From Ectobius pallidus (Eukaryota > Arthropoda > Insecta > Blattodea > Ectobiidae), in contig CAXKWD010000008.1 of assembly GCA_964059195.1 (NCBI GenBank), forward strand, positions 50,262,502 through 50,326,501: DNA of 64,000 nucleotides, read 5' to 3'. The position numbers were made by a program, and so were the translations under genes. The notes under the pieces are model-generated. The model was not told the DNA's origin. It searched no databases and was given only the letters and a program-made list of their open reading frames with translations. Of the stretch, positions 34,249 to 45,504 are shown piece after piece (the first letter of the stretch is position 1; every line of letters starts with the position of its first letter).

Positions 34249-37200
34249 GTGGCGCTAACAGGCGCTTTGTCACTGCTCTGCACACCTTTCTCTCTGGATA
34301 CTTCTGTTTTAATGTGTTTGTACCAGGCAACCTTAGGCATTTTGTTTTTGCATTTTAAAAATCGGTGCATCGCCAAACATTCTGATGAGGATTTGAAGGA
34401 ATTTTTAAAGTTTGAGTTATCTGCATATCTCTATTTTCAGAAGAGGGTATGCTCAAGGGGATCAGATCCTCATTTTATGAAGCATTCAAACCAATCACCA
34501 AAGAAGCATTCCTGATGGAAGCAAATATTTTGTGATTGATGGTGATCACTTACTGCATAAAGTAGTGCAGCATCGACAAAAATCTTTTGCAGTCATTGCA
34601 GACACCTACTTGAAATATTTGCAGACACATTATGGCTCAAAGGTTCAGTTATCTTTGATGGTTATCCTTCAGACGCTAATCAAACAAGCACTAAGAATTG
34701 TGAAAGACTCCGATGGGCTACGCGTTCATCTCCTGATGTCGTCTTCGATAGAACTACTGTTTTGAAAAGTTCACAAGAAAGATGTCTTGATAGTTAGCAC
34801 TGCCTTCTCAATGGCATCTCAATACGACACTGTCTTTGTAGTTGGGGAGGACATAGCCCTCCTTATTCTCCTCACTGCATTACCAACCTCTCATATAAAG
34901 AATACATATCTCCAAAAGTGCAGAAGAGGCAAAGCGGCAGACATCTTCTATTCAAGCCAGTCATTTCACCACAGCTTCTCCAACATGCTGCTGTTCATCC
35001 ATGCTTTTAGTGGTTGTGACACAACATCTGCAGTTTTTAGCCACGGGAAAAACCACTTCTGTTCTCTTATTCTGAAGCATCCTGAACTAGAAGAGGAGGC
35101 TAATGTATTTCTGAACCTCAAGCTACATCAGAAGAAGTGGATGAAGTAGGCCAACATTTTTTGGTTCACTTATATGGAGGAGACCCTGCTACACAAACAC
35201 TTGAACTTCGGCACGGAGCATTTGTAAAAGCTGCACGAAGAATGAAATTTAACTTAGCGAGGCTGCCCCCAACCAGTGATGCGGCTCAACTTCATGCCAT
35301 GCGAACATACCACCAAGTTCAGGCTTGGCTCGGTGAATACAATGACCTTTTGAAGTGGGGCTGGATGAACACACCAAGGGGCCTCTTTCCCCTTAAAGCC
35401 AAGAAGGAGCCAGTTCCGGAATCAATTCTGAAAAGTATTTCCTGTACCAGCAAGAAGGGGTTTTTAAACGCTTGTGGGTGTCGTAAGCCTAAGGCCACAC
35501 GGGCTTGTTTTAATGTTGTGGTTCTGCATGAAAAAAACGCGTCGGAAAGTCTACAGTCCTCATGGCCACACGAGCTTCTCCTCACGCTGAGAATGTTGTG
35601 TAAACAAACATGGTCTGTTTATTCCGGTTGTTGTTTTAGGTGTTGGTTGCGAGGAATATATGGACGAATCATCATTTCTGTAATGCAGTAGCCTACTCTC
35701 CCGTGCTCCTTTGAATGTCCAGCAAAACGAAACCAAAAATAAGTAACTTTAAACGCTTTCCCCCCACATTTATCAATGCTTATGTACCTTTTTCTCAGAA
35801 ACTGTTCAAGATAATTGCATGAAACTTTTGATAACAAATAAATGAACATTTCCTTGGAACGGAACTTTGATGTAGCCATTTATTAATATTTGCATTAATA
35901 AGAGGACTGACTTTTAACACAAATTTTATATCGAACATCAGATTTCTTAAAAGTAGATAATGGAAAGTACTTTAAAAAGTGCCTGAATAGAAAGTTTTAT
36001 GGATCTTTTAAAAGTAAGCAGGTTTCAATTAGTTTTAATATTTTAATAAATTATTGGCCTTGCAAACCAAAATTAAGATGTCAAAGTTTCATAGTTACCC
36101 ATTAAGTGGATTCCGTAGGAAAGGTGTTTAAGTGAGGCGATAAAATTTAAAATAAAGAAAATAAATAAAAATACTAATGACAAAAAAATGTATTTTTAAG
36201 TGGTATATTATTATCAGAGCAAGGCATTTAATTACCATAAAACAGTGGAAAAACGCAAAATAAAAAATGCATTTATGACCTAAAAATAGTGAAACATTAC
36301 AACATTTTTAACAATGACCAATACATTTTCCATTATTACTTATATTTCGTTTTTTTTAAAGTAATGAATTGCTAAAAGCAATTTAACGGATGACAGTGTG
36401 TTATATATGAATTTACAATATAAAACAAACGTACTAAAAAAAAGTAAATGTGTACAACCTGGACACCCATAGCGAAAAAAAAATCATTTCTGAACTGGCG
36501 TGCCCATCTAATTGCCCCTAGAAAATATGTGCAATTTAAAAAGAAAGAAAAAACAATTCTTTACTGCTACAAGACAAACTGATATGGTGTTTACAATAAA
36601 CCTGAATTAAAATGAACTATGTATATTTGACGGATATTCTCGAATAAAAACTACTGTCTGCTGCCTGAAACGGTTTGTAGGCCTTTATGGAAAAGCTCTT
36701 CTTTACCTAAAATGGCGAAAAATACCTAAAAATACCGAAAATGACCTAAAATGCAGAAAAAGACGTGAAAATGAAAAAAAGACCTAAAAATTGTCAAAAA
36801 ATTACCTATCTCTTGAAAATGACGAAAAGTGCAAAATAAAGCAAAAAATGCAAATTATGAAGTTTATTTAATAACTTTTTTAATGATACACATTTATATA
36901 TATTCGAGCTATCGTTTAACTTTCATATAAAAATGATGCAAAATCATCAATTGCTTTGCCCTAATATTATTACCATAACATACCAAATGAGAGTAAAAAT
37001 TTTCATAACTGTGGCTGCAATACTTTAGGAGTATGAACTATTTCCTAAAACCCTACGTCCCTCCTTAAAATTGGAAGAATAAATTATGAATAATTTTCCA
37101 AACATTGTACTTAAAACAATATTTCACTTAACGATATTAGTTTCGTTTTCATTATCAATCTCTTCCCAGTTTTCTCGGACAACTACTGCAGTTATTGATA

Positions 37201-37813
37201 TCCCGGTTTTTGAAATCATGAACCCGGATATCGTATCAACAAGGGTGTTTCTGTACTTCCAGTATAATTAATTCACTATCTAAATGTCCCATTGTTATTA
37301 AGATTGATAATCGAAATGATGGCGAAAACACAACTGCAACAGCTGCTTGAAAGGATGCACGTGTGGCCACTCAAGTCAGCATGAAAACCAACAAACAAAT
37401 GGACCCCAGCCCATTCCTTGAGCGGGCAACATTTAAGACGCAGCAAAATGACTCCTTTTCTGCGATGAATCACTCCCATGTGGCCCGTCTCACATCTCTC
37501 AATGTAATCTATATATTTTGTTTGTTTTCCTGCAGAGCCGCAGCACGGAAACAAGCCCGTGTGGCCTTAGGCTTAAGCTGGATTAACGTGCACGACCATA
37601 TGCAAACATTGCAGCGGGCAGTCGTCTGAAAAGATACTAACAGTCCTGTCCTCCGACAGTGAGGATGACGACACTCCTGATGAGCCACTTAATTTGTTTT
37701 TGGATGAAGACGCTGAAGAGAACTTTATTAACACTGGCCAGACTGTGAACATCACGGACGAAATAGCAGACGTCAACTGCCCAGATCCCTCTAAGTGCCG
37801 AAGACTATGAACA
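34249..37813 (+). pseudogene. Broken gene of uncharacterised 'VVGED..LL / SGCDTTS' family
   Basis: Pieces in several frames, in family order: EDLKEFLKFELSAY (34380-34425), EEGMLKGIRSSFYEAF, IDGDHLLHKV..SFAVIADTY (34535-34610), VIFDGYPSDANQTSTKNCE (about 34645-34700), VFVVGEDIALLILLTAL (34830-34880), FIHAFSGCDTTSAVFSHGK (34993-35050), LARLPPTSDAAQLHAMRTYH (35260-35315), WGWMNT, and CGCRKPK (35468-35490). A 2.1-kb TIR element follows, then AGLTCTTICKHCSG and an acidic tail ending at 37807-37809. Proteins with this order are multicopy in invertebrates; I infer a PIN/NYN-like nuclease fold from the DG../GED Asp motifs, but the function is not known to me. Confidence 0.65.
35484..37575. mobile_element. 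2.1-kb TIR element, non-coding, unassigned superfamily
   Basis: Exact 27-bp inverted ends, TAAGCCTAAGGCCACACGGG + CTTGTTT and its mirror at 37549-37575. They interrupt a conserved CGCRK|AGLTC protein block, so this is an insertion. GGCCACACG-like motifs recur inside both ends (about 35562, mirrored at 37358 and 37477) as probable transposase binding sites. The interior has ACCTAAAAAT-rich simple sequence near 36710-36850 and no transposase I recognise. Target duplication unclear (TAA/TTAA?). Confidence 0.75.
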
Positions 37814-38589
37814 AACAAGTCATTCAATGCAATGTTTGACCGGAACTCCTGCTAAATAAATCTTTTTGTATATAAACGAATGTTCTGTACTGTTATTGCT
37901 CCTAACTTGTATGCACTTGTAATTCAATCGTTGCTGTACATATATTTTTAACCTCTGTATCTTGTGACCTGTAAGAGGTAGCATAAGTTTAAAGTATTCG
38001 ACAGGTTGCAAATTACCTCTAGTTTAAGTTTCCATATGGAGTTTTACTATAGGTTTGGTCATTTAGAAGACAGCGAGCAAGAACTAGTTAAAAGTTCAGA
38101 TTTTTTTATTTTTTTAAAAATGTTGCTGAAATTCGGAGAGCTGTATTTCCGAAACTATTGATGGCAGAAAACTCAATTTGATCTCAAACTGGAGAAAATT
38201 TAGTCTACTTTTAGGATAGATAGTAAGACATTTTTGCCAAGTGCGTATTTTGGGAGATAATGGGGAAAAATAGAAATAAAATAGAAAATTTTGAAGTTTT
38301 TTCAAGATGGCGGCTCCGGCGGCAAAAAATTTTGTTGGCAAAATGTCAGAAATTACTCTCAAAACCATCCTAGACATCATATTAAAAAATTAGCTCTACC
38401 CGAAATTTTGTATCCATTCTTGACAATTTGATTGGACTAAATGGTTTGTATGTGATGCATTTGATGTAAGATGGCCATACCTGTACTTCTGCGAATTTCC
38501 ACCAGAGAGCACTTATGTCTTTATAAAATTATTCTCTTTTTCTTAAAAAGTAAGAGTAACAAAGCCATATTTTGAGATGTATCTCTTTT

Positions 38590-38721
38590 ATTTTAAGATA
38601 AAATTGACTTCAGGAAATAAAGAGAAACAAGCCAAATGTGTTAAAGGAGCCTGTGGTATCAAGTGTCTTCTAAAGTGCCCCAGCAAAATATCACCAGAAA
38701 AGCAGGTACAAATTGACTTAG
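38590..38721 (+). pseudogene. 'DNAAGQNK'-family transposase-like gene, upstream part
   Basis: Encodes GNKEKQAKCVKGACGIKCLL and on to EKQVQIDLG. The frame stops being this gene at the TTAG of 38718-38721 and resumes at 57710 (YWKLANHSLQRNF). Joining across one TTAG keeps the frame (gac tta ggt tac tgg). Cys-rich N-terminal parts followed by a YW..+..QR.FI block are typical of this multicopy insect family, probably DDE-type transposases. Direct evidence here is the frame-exact split. Confidence 0.65.
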
Positions 38722-38793
38722 GGGTTATTCCATGCCAAATCATCCAACAGTGGTTGCATGACCATTTTAGAAAAAAAAAAAATCAGTTTTTAC

Positions 38794-39596
38794 TTCCTCT
38801 GCCCGTACCATAGGTACTATAGGTAGAGGAAGTATTGTTTTCGACCCCAAAATTCGAAGTTGAGTTTTTAGCATATATACACGTTTCAAGGCCCCCTGAA
38901 TCCAAAAATACTATTTTTGGAAACATATCTGTGTGTCTGTGTGGAAAATATCTGTGAACAAGCTAGCTCCAAAACGGAAAATCGTATGAAAACAAAATTT
39001 CGTATTTGGGTCAGGTACCTTCTGAAGATGTGAGGATAAGATTGGCGACTATTTTCTCTTATTTTTAAGGGGACTTTACATGAAGAAATTTTCGTTATTC
39101 GCGATTTTCTCGAAAATGGCTCTAACGATTTTCTTTAAATTTTGCACATAGGTTGCTTATACTAAGAGCTAAAACTTTTATTTGAAACATTTTTTCGAGA
39201 AAATTCTCTGAGGGTAGTTACAAGCCACCCACTGTTCACCCACTGTTTGTAGAAAGTTTGTCTTACGTGATGAACAACTGAATTCGCGCTCTTTCACGGC
39301 CTCTTATTTTATATAAGAATGTGAAGTGAGAAAGATGTATTGTTGGCCATGCATAGAGTAAAGATGTATCTGAGGGAAATATTCGATAAATTTCGGAAAT
39401 TATATTTTACGGCAGAAAGTTCAATAAACGTCTGCAGTCATTTTTTTTTTTTTTTTTAAAGTTTGTTATATAGACTGCGCTTTTAGTCGCATCATTGAAA
39501 GAAGAGGTATTTATAGGATAATCAGCGTAAAATTGTGTCTTGCGATTCTGTACAAGGATATGTGGATACTGCTAACTTTTATTTGGGCAGAGGAAG
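38794..39596. mobile_element. Element with ACTTCCTCTGCCC inverted ends
   Basis: ACTTCCTCTGCCCGTAC at the left and GGGCAGAGGAAGT at the right, inside the left arm of the outer element; a second, near-identical GTAGAGGAAGT lies at about 38831. The right arm of the outer element lacks this block. Non-coding, 800 bp. The interior contains CATATCTGTGTGTCTGTGTG and TTTCTCGAAAATGGCTCTAAC phrases of a repeat type I know from insects but cannot name. Confidence 0.5.
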
Positions 39597-40235
39597 TTAT
39601 GTGACTTTCACATCAGATTTTTGTATATGAGTTCATATATGTTTCAGGGTATCAAAACAAGTCTTAAAAAAATCTTGTGTTCTTGGTTGCCCAGGGGTGT
39701 CCATTTTTCAATCCTGGTGTAACAATTTTTTTGTGAATGTAGCTGATTACAAATATTTTCATAACTCAACAACCGTAAGAGTTAGAAATTTGAATTATGA
39801 ACCATTTAGTAACTATTGAAGCGTACTTTCAGAAATATTTTATTGTTTTCTTCAACGCAATTACGTATTTTTTCATATGAAAATATGAGTTTAAAATTCG
39901 GGTAAATTTTTTTAAAAAATTACTTTTTGGGCCAAATTTTATATGAGAAGGAAGTGATTGTAAACATTTTTTTTTTTTTTTTTTCAAACATGCATGTGAT
40001 TTGTCTGTGAGGAAAAAATCAGGGTCTAAAAATACATCCCTTATTTCTAAACTGACCTCAAATATTACCGTTTTTCAGGTGTTGACTATTTTTGGGCTTA
40101 AATATCTCTGATGGGTACTCTTCAAAAAATCTGAAAAATTGCATAAAAGAAGCTTCTTATGTGCCTAACTCACAGTTAAAATTTCTATGTCTAGAAACAA
40201 CTCCTTCTATTAATTTGATAGAACTGAAATATCAC

Positions 40236-40354
40236 AGTTCAAAAACTTCTTTTGGGCCGTGGTCTTGGCTTAAAACTGCCTGACCATGGCCCAACAGCCC
40301 AGAAGAAGTTTTTGAACTGTAAGACTCCGGCCGAAAAAGCTTTCGATGTTATAT
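40236..40354. repeat. Small hairpin insertion in the arm unit
   Basis: GTTCAAAAACTTCTTTTGGG and CCCAGAAGAAGTTTTTGAAC face each other over a short loop. The neighbouring arm units lack this block, and GAAATATCACA occurs on both sides of it as a possible duplication. Confidence 0.6.
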
Positions 40355-40754
40355 GAAATATCACACTTTTTAGGGTAACGTATTTGGGAGAAACTACATT
40401 GTAACTCAACAACCATAAGAGTTAGAAATTTGAATTATGAATCATTTTATAACTATTGAAGCTTGCTTTCAGAAATATTTTATTGTTTTCTTCAACACAA
40501 AATTTTTCGTATGAAAATATGAGTTTTAAATTCTGGTAAATTTTTCCAAAAACAAATAACTTTTTGAGCAAAATTTTATATGAGAAGGTAGTGATTGTAA
40601 ACATTAATTTTTATTTTTTTATTTATTTATTTTTTAATGTTCAAACCTGCATGTGATTTGTCTGTGAGGAAAATATCCCTTATTTCTAAACTGGCCTCAA
40701 ATATTATTGTTTTTCAGATTTTTGGGTTTGAGTATCTCTGATGGTTACCCTTCA

Positions 40755-41402
40755 TGTTAGATATGGTAACTAGGAATAAAGGTATAATATAGGTTTTTCG
40801 GAGGACCAGGCAAATGCCAATTAAATAATAATCGAAGGGAGACACAATGGACTGTAGGTAGCTGGGACAGAGATTTCAACCTGGGTAATTTGCAACGATA
40901 TATATTCAAGAAGCCTGAATTCTGAATTAATGGATACAGCACTTATACACAATAATAATAATAATAAATACAGTTAATGTTCTTGTAGAAAACTATTCTC
41001 CCGCCCTTTGGCGAAGGTGACGCTAGACACAGCCTGTACACAGCACGAGACTTCTAGGTTAGAACAATAGAAATTCTTGTAACTAACATTAAAATACAAG
41101 ATTATTTCCTGAATTTCACACGTAAAGCTGCCTTCACTACAGGAGCATGAAATACGCGGAGTTACAGATGAATTTTAGTAATATAGCGCGAAAACTGGCC
41201 TAAATCAGACGCAGCTGCATCGCAGGTCTATACACCATCACTTCTCGATCTGAACTAACTTGCGCTGCAACTGGCGTGGGTAACGCTGCAAGCTCACACC
41301 TGCAGGAAGTAATGAGTAATTCGCGGCAAATAATTGGCGCTAGCGCCAATTAACACAGAGGTTAATTTAAAACACTAAAAATTATAGACTCTTGATCTAA
41401 CA
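40755..41402 (-). repeat. BEL/Pao LTR (3' LTR in element orientation)
   Basis: 648 bp, TGTTAG...CTAACA. Next to it inside the element (41403-41420) the minus strand reads a purine-rich AGGCGGGAG, the likely polypurine tract. Confidence 0.93.
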
Positions 41403-41477
41403 TAACTCCCGCCTAAAATCGACAGATTTTACATAACACTTGCAGATAGATCAAGATAACACTAATACATTTACACT

Positions 41478-44400
41478 TTACTGAATAGGCAAGGGACACA
41501 CTTTTACAATTGGTCGCTTGTATTCACCACTGGACGTACGCACTGTCACAACACGCACTAAACCGTCGTCACCAGGATGCACTGATGAGATGATTCCCAG
41601 CTTCCACTGGAGCGGTGGAGAATTATCTTCTTTCAGGAGCACAAGAGTACCAATCTGAATGTTTTCGCTGGACGCAGACCACTTCTGCCTCTGCTGCAGT
41701 GAATGTAGGTAGTCAGCTGACCAACGCTGCCATATGTGATGTATGTATGTTTGTAGCTGATGCCATTTAGCAACATGAGAGACATTCTCTGCCATAGGAG
41801 GAGAAGGTAGGGCTGTGAGTTTTTCTCCAATGAGAAAGTGTCCAGGAGATAGATAGGATGAGTCGCTAGGATCATCACTTAGGCGTAGGAGAGGTCGAGA
41901 GTTTAGACAGGCCTCAATCTGGGTGAGAACTGTAGAAAGCTGCTCATATGTAAACACTTGGCTACCCATCACTCGTCGTAAATGAAATTTCATGGATTTA
42001 ACAGCAGCCTCGTGCAGTCCTCCAAAATGTGGGGAGGAAGCAGGGATAAAATGCCATGTGAATTCATTAGAGGAGGCGTAGTCTTGGAGAATTTGTTGAT
42101 GGGTGCTGGACTGAAGCAAGAGACGCAGCTCGCGAAGCTTGTTGTTAGCACCAACAAAGTTCGTCCCATTATCACTAAATATTTCCTTGCAAAGTCCTCT
42201 ACGAGATGTGAATCTGCGCAGGGCGGCGATGAAGGCATCAGAAGTAAGGTCGGAAACCAGCTCAATGTGAACTGCTTTCGTAGCCAAGCATACGAAGATA
42301 GCAATGTATGCTTTCACCTGAGTTTTGCTGCGGGGGGACCCGTATCTTATGAAGAATGGTCCAGCATAGTCAACCGCAGAACGTAGAAATGCTCTAGCAG
42401 GGGTCACCCTGTAGCTAGGTAGGCTGCCCATCAGCTGGTGAGCACCTTTGGCTTTCAACTTAAAACAAGTTAGACATCTATGTAGCGTAGACTTCACAAC
42501 TCTACGTACACTTGGAATCCAATATCGTTCTCGCAGAGAAGATATGAGCAGTTGATGTGATGCATGAAGCAGTCGTAGATGCTCGGATTCAATAATCAAT
42601 CTAGTGAGGTGGTGACCTGGAGGGAGGATAAGCTGATGTCGTGCATCATGTGGTAATTCAGCTTTCTCCAGACGTCCACCCACTCGGAGCAGGCCATCCT
42701 TGTCCACAAAAGGCACCAAGGAGTGGAGAGAACTCTTGTTATTCACTTGCATCTTACTCTGAAGATCAGACAGTTCATGTGAATAGGCTGCTTGCTGAGC
42801 TATTCTTATGCAAAGTAACAAAGCTTGTTGTAACTCTTCAACTGTGAGAGGGCCGTGACGTTTAACTTGGCTTCTACAGTTGTTTATAAAGCGTAGCATA
42901 TATGAAGTAACTCTTTGTAAACGCGCTAGCTTGGAAAAGCGTAGCATAAAATCTTCAGCATGTGTGACTAGGCAAACTGTGTCACGCGGCTCACTACTGT
43001 CCTGCAGCTCAAGTTGCTGAGGTTGTTTGGGCCATGATTCAGTAGGCTGTGAAACTGATTGTTGTCTGGACTCACCCAATGAAGTTTTATGCTGTTTCAT
43101 TGGCAGACGTACTGTAGAACTACCATCATCATTGCGAGTGGTATTTTCTGCATAATGCTGTTCGCACCGTTTCTCTTCTGGAGTTAACATCTGTTGTGGA
43201 AAGTCTTCGAGGTCCCAAAACCGTCGTAGTTGCTTGTCCACATTGTCCGTAGAGATGAAGAAGTTGTGCTGGGGACCAGTATCTAGATTGCCTTTCACAG
43301 AGGACTTAGGAATGGTTCCCGACAATATCCAACCTAGTTCTGTACTGATTAATGCAGGAAACCCAGGATTGGTCAGGATTTTACCATGGAAAAGTTCAAA
43401 GAATAATGCTCCTCCAATTAGCAAATCAATTTCAGAAGGAATATTAAATTTAGGATCGGCTAATGGAATTTCAGAAGGTATGTTCCATGAGGATGGATCA
43501 ATTCGGACAGCGGGTAGCTTCCCTGTTATGCGAGGAAGGATTAGGCAATCTAGATTCCTTCGATAGTTGTAAACCATAGATCTCACATTTATGTTTACAC
43601 TATGACTAGCATTAGATGAAGTACCATTAATACCCTTGACAGGCGTATCAGCTGTTCTTGTTGGAAGTTGCAGACGCCTCGCTAGATCTGCAGACACGAA
43701 ACTGGCTTGGCTGGCAGAGTCTAGAAGGGCTTTACACTGTATGTAGTTACCATGCTTGTCTTGCACTTCGACTCTTGCAGTCGCAAGTAAGACGTGAAGC
43801 ACTGGCTTTATTTTCACTGAGCAATAACTTGCAGGAGCCTCAGTCCTGTTGCTATTTACTGTATTACTGTCTTCACTCGAGTGTGAAACCGTTCTCCTGT
43901 GATCACTGTTGTGTAACATCTTGCTGTGAAGTTTACCACAGTTACAAAAGGAAGATGCTTTGCACTGATTTACTCGATGAGTATTAGCAAAACAATTGAA
44001 ACACAAGTTCTTGCTTTTCACAACTTTCCATCGCTGTTCAACACTCAGCTGACGGAATTGTTTACATTTAAACAGGTTATGGCCGCCTTGACACTGAGGG
44101 CATAACTGTTCAGTTGTCGACACATATGACTGACGACTGTTATTATGTTGATTTCTAGGCTCACGACGTTCACTTCTAGGTTTTGATGGGCTGGCCCTGT
44201 TGCAGGAATTATTCGACAGCACCTCTAGAGAATGAGATTTCGCTTCTAGAAATAACACAAGTTCATTCAATGAAGTAAATGTTTGAGAATCGATTCTAGA
44301 TTCCCATTCACGTTGAACACTATCTGGCAAATGCTCTAATAACAATTGCATTAGAATGACTTCATGAAGTGGCACTTCTAATTCTAAAGCTTCAATAGCA

Positions 44401-45134
44401 TGCAAGTTGTTTTGGAATTGATTCAACAAAGTTCTCAAATCTGCAACTGTCTCTTGTCGTGCTACAGGTAGAGATAACAGATGCTTAATGTGTGATATGG
44501 CAATTAAACGCTTATTGTTATATCTTGCACACAATAGGTCCCAAGCCACTTGGAAGTTCTCACTCGTGACTGGCAAACTTTGCAATAATGTTTTAGCTTC
44601 GCCCCTTAGCGAACCAATGAGATAGTGGAATTTTTGAATAGGTGACAAACTGCTATTATTCACAATCAAACTCGAAAAAGTGTCAAAATAATGTTTGAAT
44701 TTAGTTACATCATTTTCAAACACTGGAATTTGAATCGTAGGTAATTTTATCGCATTACTTGCCTGTGAAGCACTAGAGTTCACTGATTGTCGCGTGCCAC
44801 TGTTATTTGAATTGACACTGACTGACGTAGGCTCACGAGCATGCATCAACTCACTTAACCTAGCTTTTAGATTAATGTACACTGTTGATACCTCGTCTGC
44901 ATACTGTATGTGACTATCAAGTTCTGTATCAATTTCTACCATGGATTCAATCTGCGTCTGCACTGCCTCAAACTTTTCAATTTCATTTAACAGCTTTTCA
45001 TAATGTGCTTTGATTAAAAATATACTAGCATCTTCAGGTACGTCGTTGAGAAAGTTCTGTGTCAATGTAAACTTTCTTTTACATACACCTCGACGTCGTA
45101 ATAAAGCTTTCATATCTTCTTCCATGATGAACAA
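41478..45134 (-). CDS. BEL/Pao Gag-protease-integrase fusion ORF lacking RT/RNase H
   Basis: The start MEEDMKALLRRRG near 45122 (or the upstream Met at 45134) is typical for BEL Gag. DUF1759-type Gag (IKLPTIQIPVFENDVTKFKH...) lies near residues 130-330, CCHC-type knuckles (CPQCQGGHNLFKC; CFNCFANTHRVNQC) near 345-395, and the aspartic protease with ALLDSASQASF near 470. Conserved sequence before the RT (RRFWDLEDFPQ...RLPMK...SLGESR) ends near residue 690. The text then jumps to the block just before integrase (ESWPKQPQ...). Integrase follows: zinc region (HLRLLHASHQL..CLTCFK, 845-890), DDE core (VDYAGPF, SDNGTNFVG, HFGGLHEAAVKS; 918-1045) and DUF5641 tail. BEL pols normally add about 550-600 residues of RT/RNase H here. 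The ORF stays open across the loss. Confidence 0.93.
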   Translation of the reverse strand: MFIMEEDMKALLRRRGVCKRKFTLTQNFLNDVPEDASIFLIKAHYEKLLNEIEKFEAVQTQIESMVEIDTELDSHIQYADEVSTVYINLKARLSELMHAREPTSVSVNSNNSGTRQSVNSSASQASNAIKLPTIQIPVFENDVTKFKHYFDTFSSLIVNNSSLSPIQKFHYLIGSLRGEAKTLLQSLPVTSENFQVAWDLLCARYNNKRLIAISHIKHLLSLPVARQETVADLRTLLNQFQNNLHAIEALELEVPLHEVILMQLLLEHLPDSVQREWESRIDSQTFTSLNELVLFLEAKSHSLEVLSNNSCNRASPSKPRSERREPRNQHNNSRQSYVSTTEQLCPQCQGGHNLFKCKQFRQLSVEQRWKVVKSKNLCFNCFANTHRVNQCKASSFCNCGKLHSKMLHNSDHRRTVSHSSEDSNTVNSNRTEAPASYCSVKIKPVLHVLLATARVEVQDKHGNYIQCKALLDSASQASFVSADLARRLQLPTRTADTPVKGINGTSSNASHSVNINVRSMVYNYRRNLDCLILPRITGKLPAVRIDPSSWNIPSEIPLADPKFNIPSEIDLLIGGALFFELFHGKILTNPGFPALISTELGWILSGTIPKSSVKGNLDTGPQHNFFISTDNVDKQLRRFWDLEDFPQQMLTPEEKRCEQHYAENTTRNDDGSSTVRLPMKQHKTSLGESRQQSVSQPTESWPKQPQQLELQDSSEPRDTVCLVTHAEDFMLRFSKLARLQRVTSYMLRFINNCRSQVKRHGPLTVEELQQALLLCIRIAQQAAYSHELSDLQSKMQVNNKSSLHSLVPFVDKDGLLRVGGRLEKAELPHDARHQLILPPGHHLTRLIIESEHLRLLHASHQLLISSLRERYWIPSVRRVVKSTLHRCLTCFKLKAKGAHQLMGSLPSYRVTPARAFLRSAVDYAGPFFIRYGSPRSKTQVKAYIAIFVCLATKAVHIELVSDLTSDAFIAALRRFTSRRGLCKEIFSDNGTNFVGANNKLRELRLLLQSSTHQQILQDYASSNEFTWHFIPASSPHFGGLHEAAVKSMKFHLRRVMGSQVFTYEQLSTVLTQIEACLNSRPLLRLSDDPSDSSYLSPGHFLIGEKLTALPSPPMAENVSHVAKWHQLQTYIHHIWQRWSADYLHSLQQRQKWSASSENIQIGTLVLLKEDNSPPLQWKLGIISSVHPGDDGLVRVVTVRTSSGEYKRPIVKVCPLPIQ

Positions 45135-45484
45135 TTAACATAGACAGCGTAGAAGTGATTGAGCAGTCAGCTGTATTCTCTTGTTGCGGGCGGCAGTGGA
45201 GGCGGTCGGAGAGGAGGCCGTTGTCTTCTCGCGGCGGTGGTGACCATGAGCACGTGTTGCCTTGCAGCCAGCTGGCGCGCGCGAAGCGAAACAGTTCAGG
45301 AAAATCACTAGAGTCGAGCGAAGCCCGAAGCTGACACGAACTCCACACGAACGGCACCTTCGGGTGGTCGCGCGAAACTGGACCTTATTAACAACAAGCG
45401 GACTCCTTGTGATTTCGTCATACGCGAAAATCAGCTACAAGTCGCACTCTTCTTCCTTAATTCAGAAATCATTGCAAATATTCA

Positions 45485-45504
45485 GATCGTGCCCGCGAGG
45501 ACCA
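45485..45504 (-). other. Primer binding site of the BEL/Pao element
   Basis: Immediately inside the 5' LTR (right LTR), the minus strand reads TGGTCCTCGCGGGCACG. TGG pairs with a tRNA CCA end. The tRNA identity is not determined. Confidence 0.6.

Larger units (their letters stand above)
32628..38580. mobile_element. Long-TIR element carrying an 'SGCDTT'-family gene
   Basis: Inverted arms of about 0.6 kb: 32628-33192 on the left, 37950-38580 on the right. Shared blocks in order include ACATCTCAAAA, AGTCCAATCAAATTGTCA, GCCGCCATTTTGAAAG-like, GTTTCGGAAATACAGCTCTC, CTAAATGACCAAACC and AGATACAGAGGT. Between them lie a broken gene (34249-37813), a LINE fragment and a 2.1-kb TIR element. The outer tips and target duplication are not clear. 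Arms this long around a gene suggest a DNA transposon of unassigned superfamily. Confidence 0.65.

Noticed and set aside
35319..35585. 88-codon minus-strand ORF containing KQARVALGL
   Set aside because: It reads through the mirrored TIR of the 2.1-kb element; the same text at 37555 is the opposite TIR.
38450..38590. A splice acceptor (TTGACTTCAG) starting the DNAAGQNK-family gene
   Set aside because: Possible, but there is no upstream exon to pair with and the region overlaps an arm of the 32.6-kb element.
41982..43987. Several open frames of 68-134 codons on the plus strand
   Set aside because: They lie opposite the BEL/Pao ORF and show its codon pattern in mirror; no domain of their own.
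45079..45357. 92-codon minus-strand ORF overlapping the BEL start
   Set aside because: Leader region of the element, no recognised motif; overlaps the real ORF in another frame.
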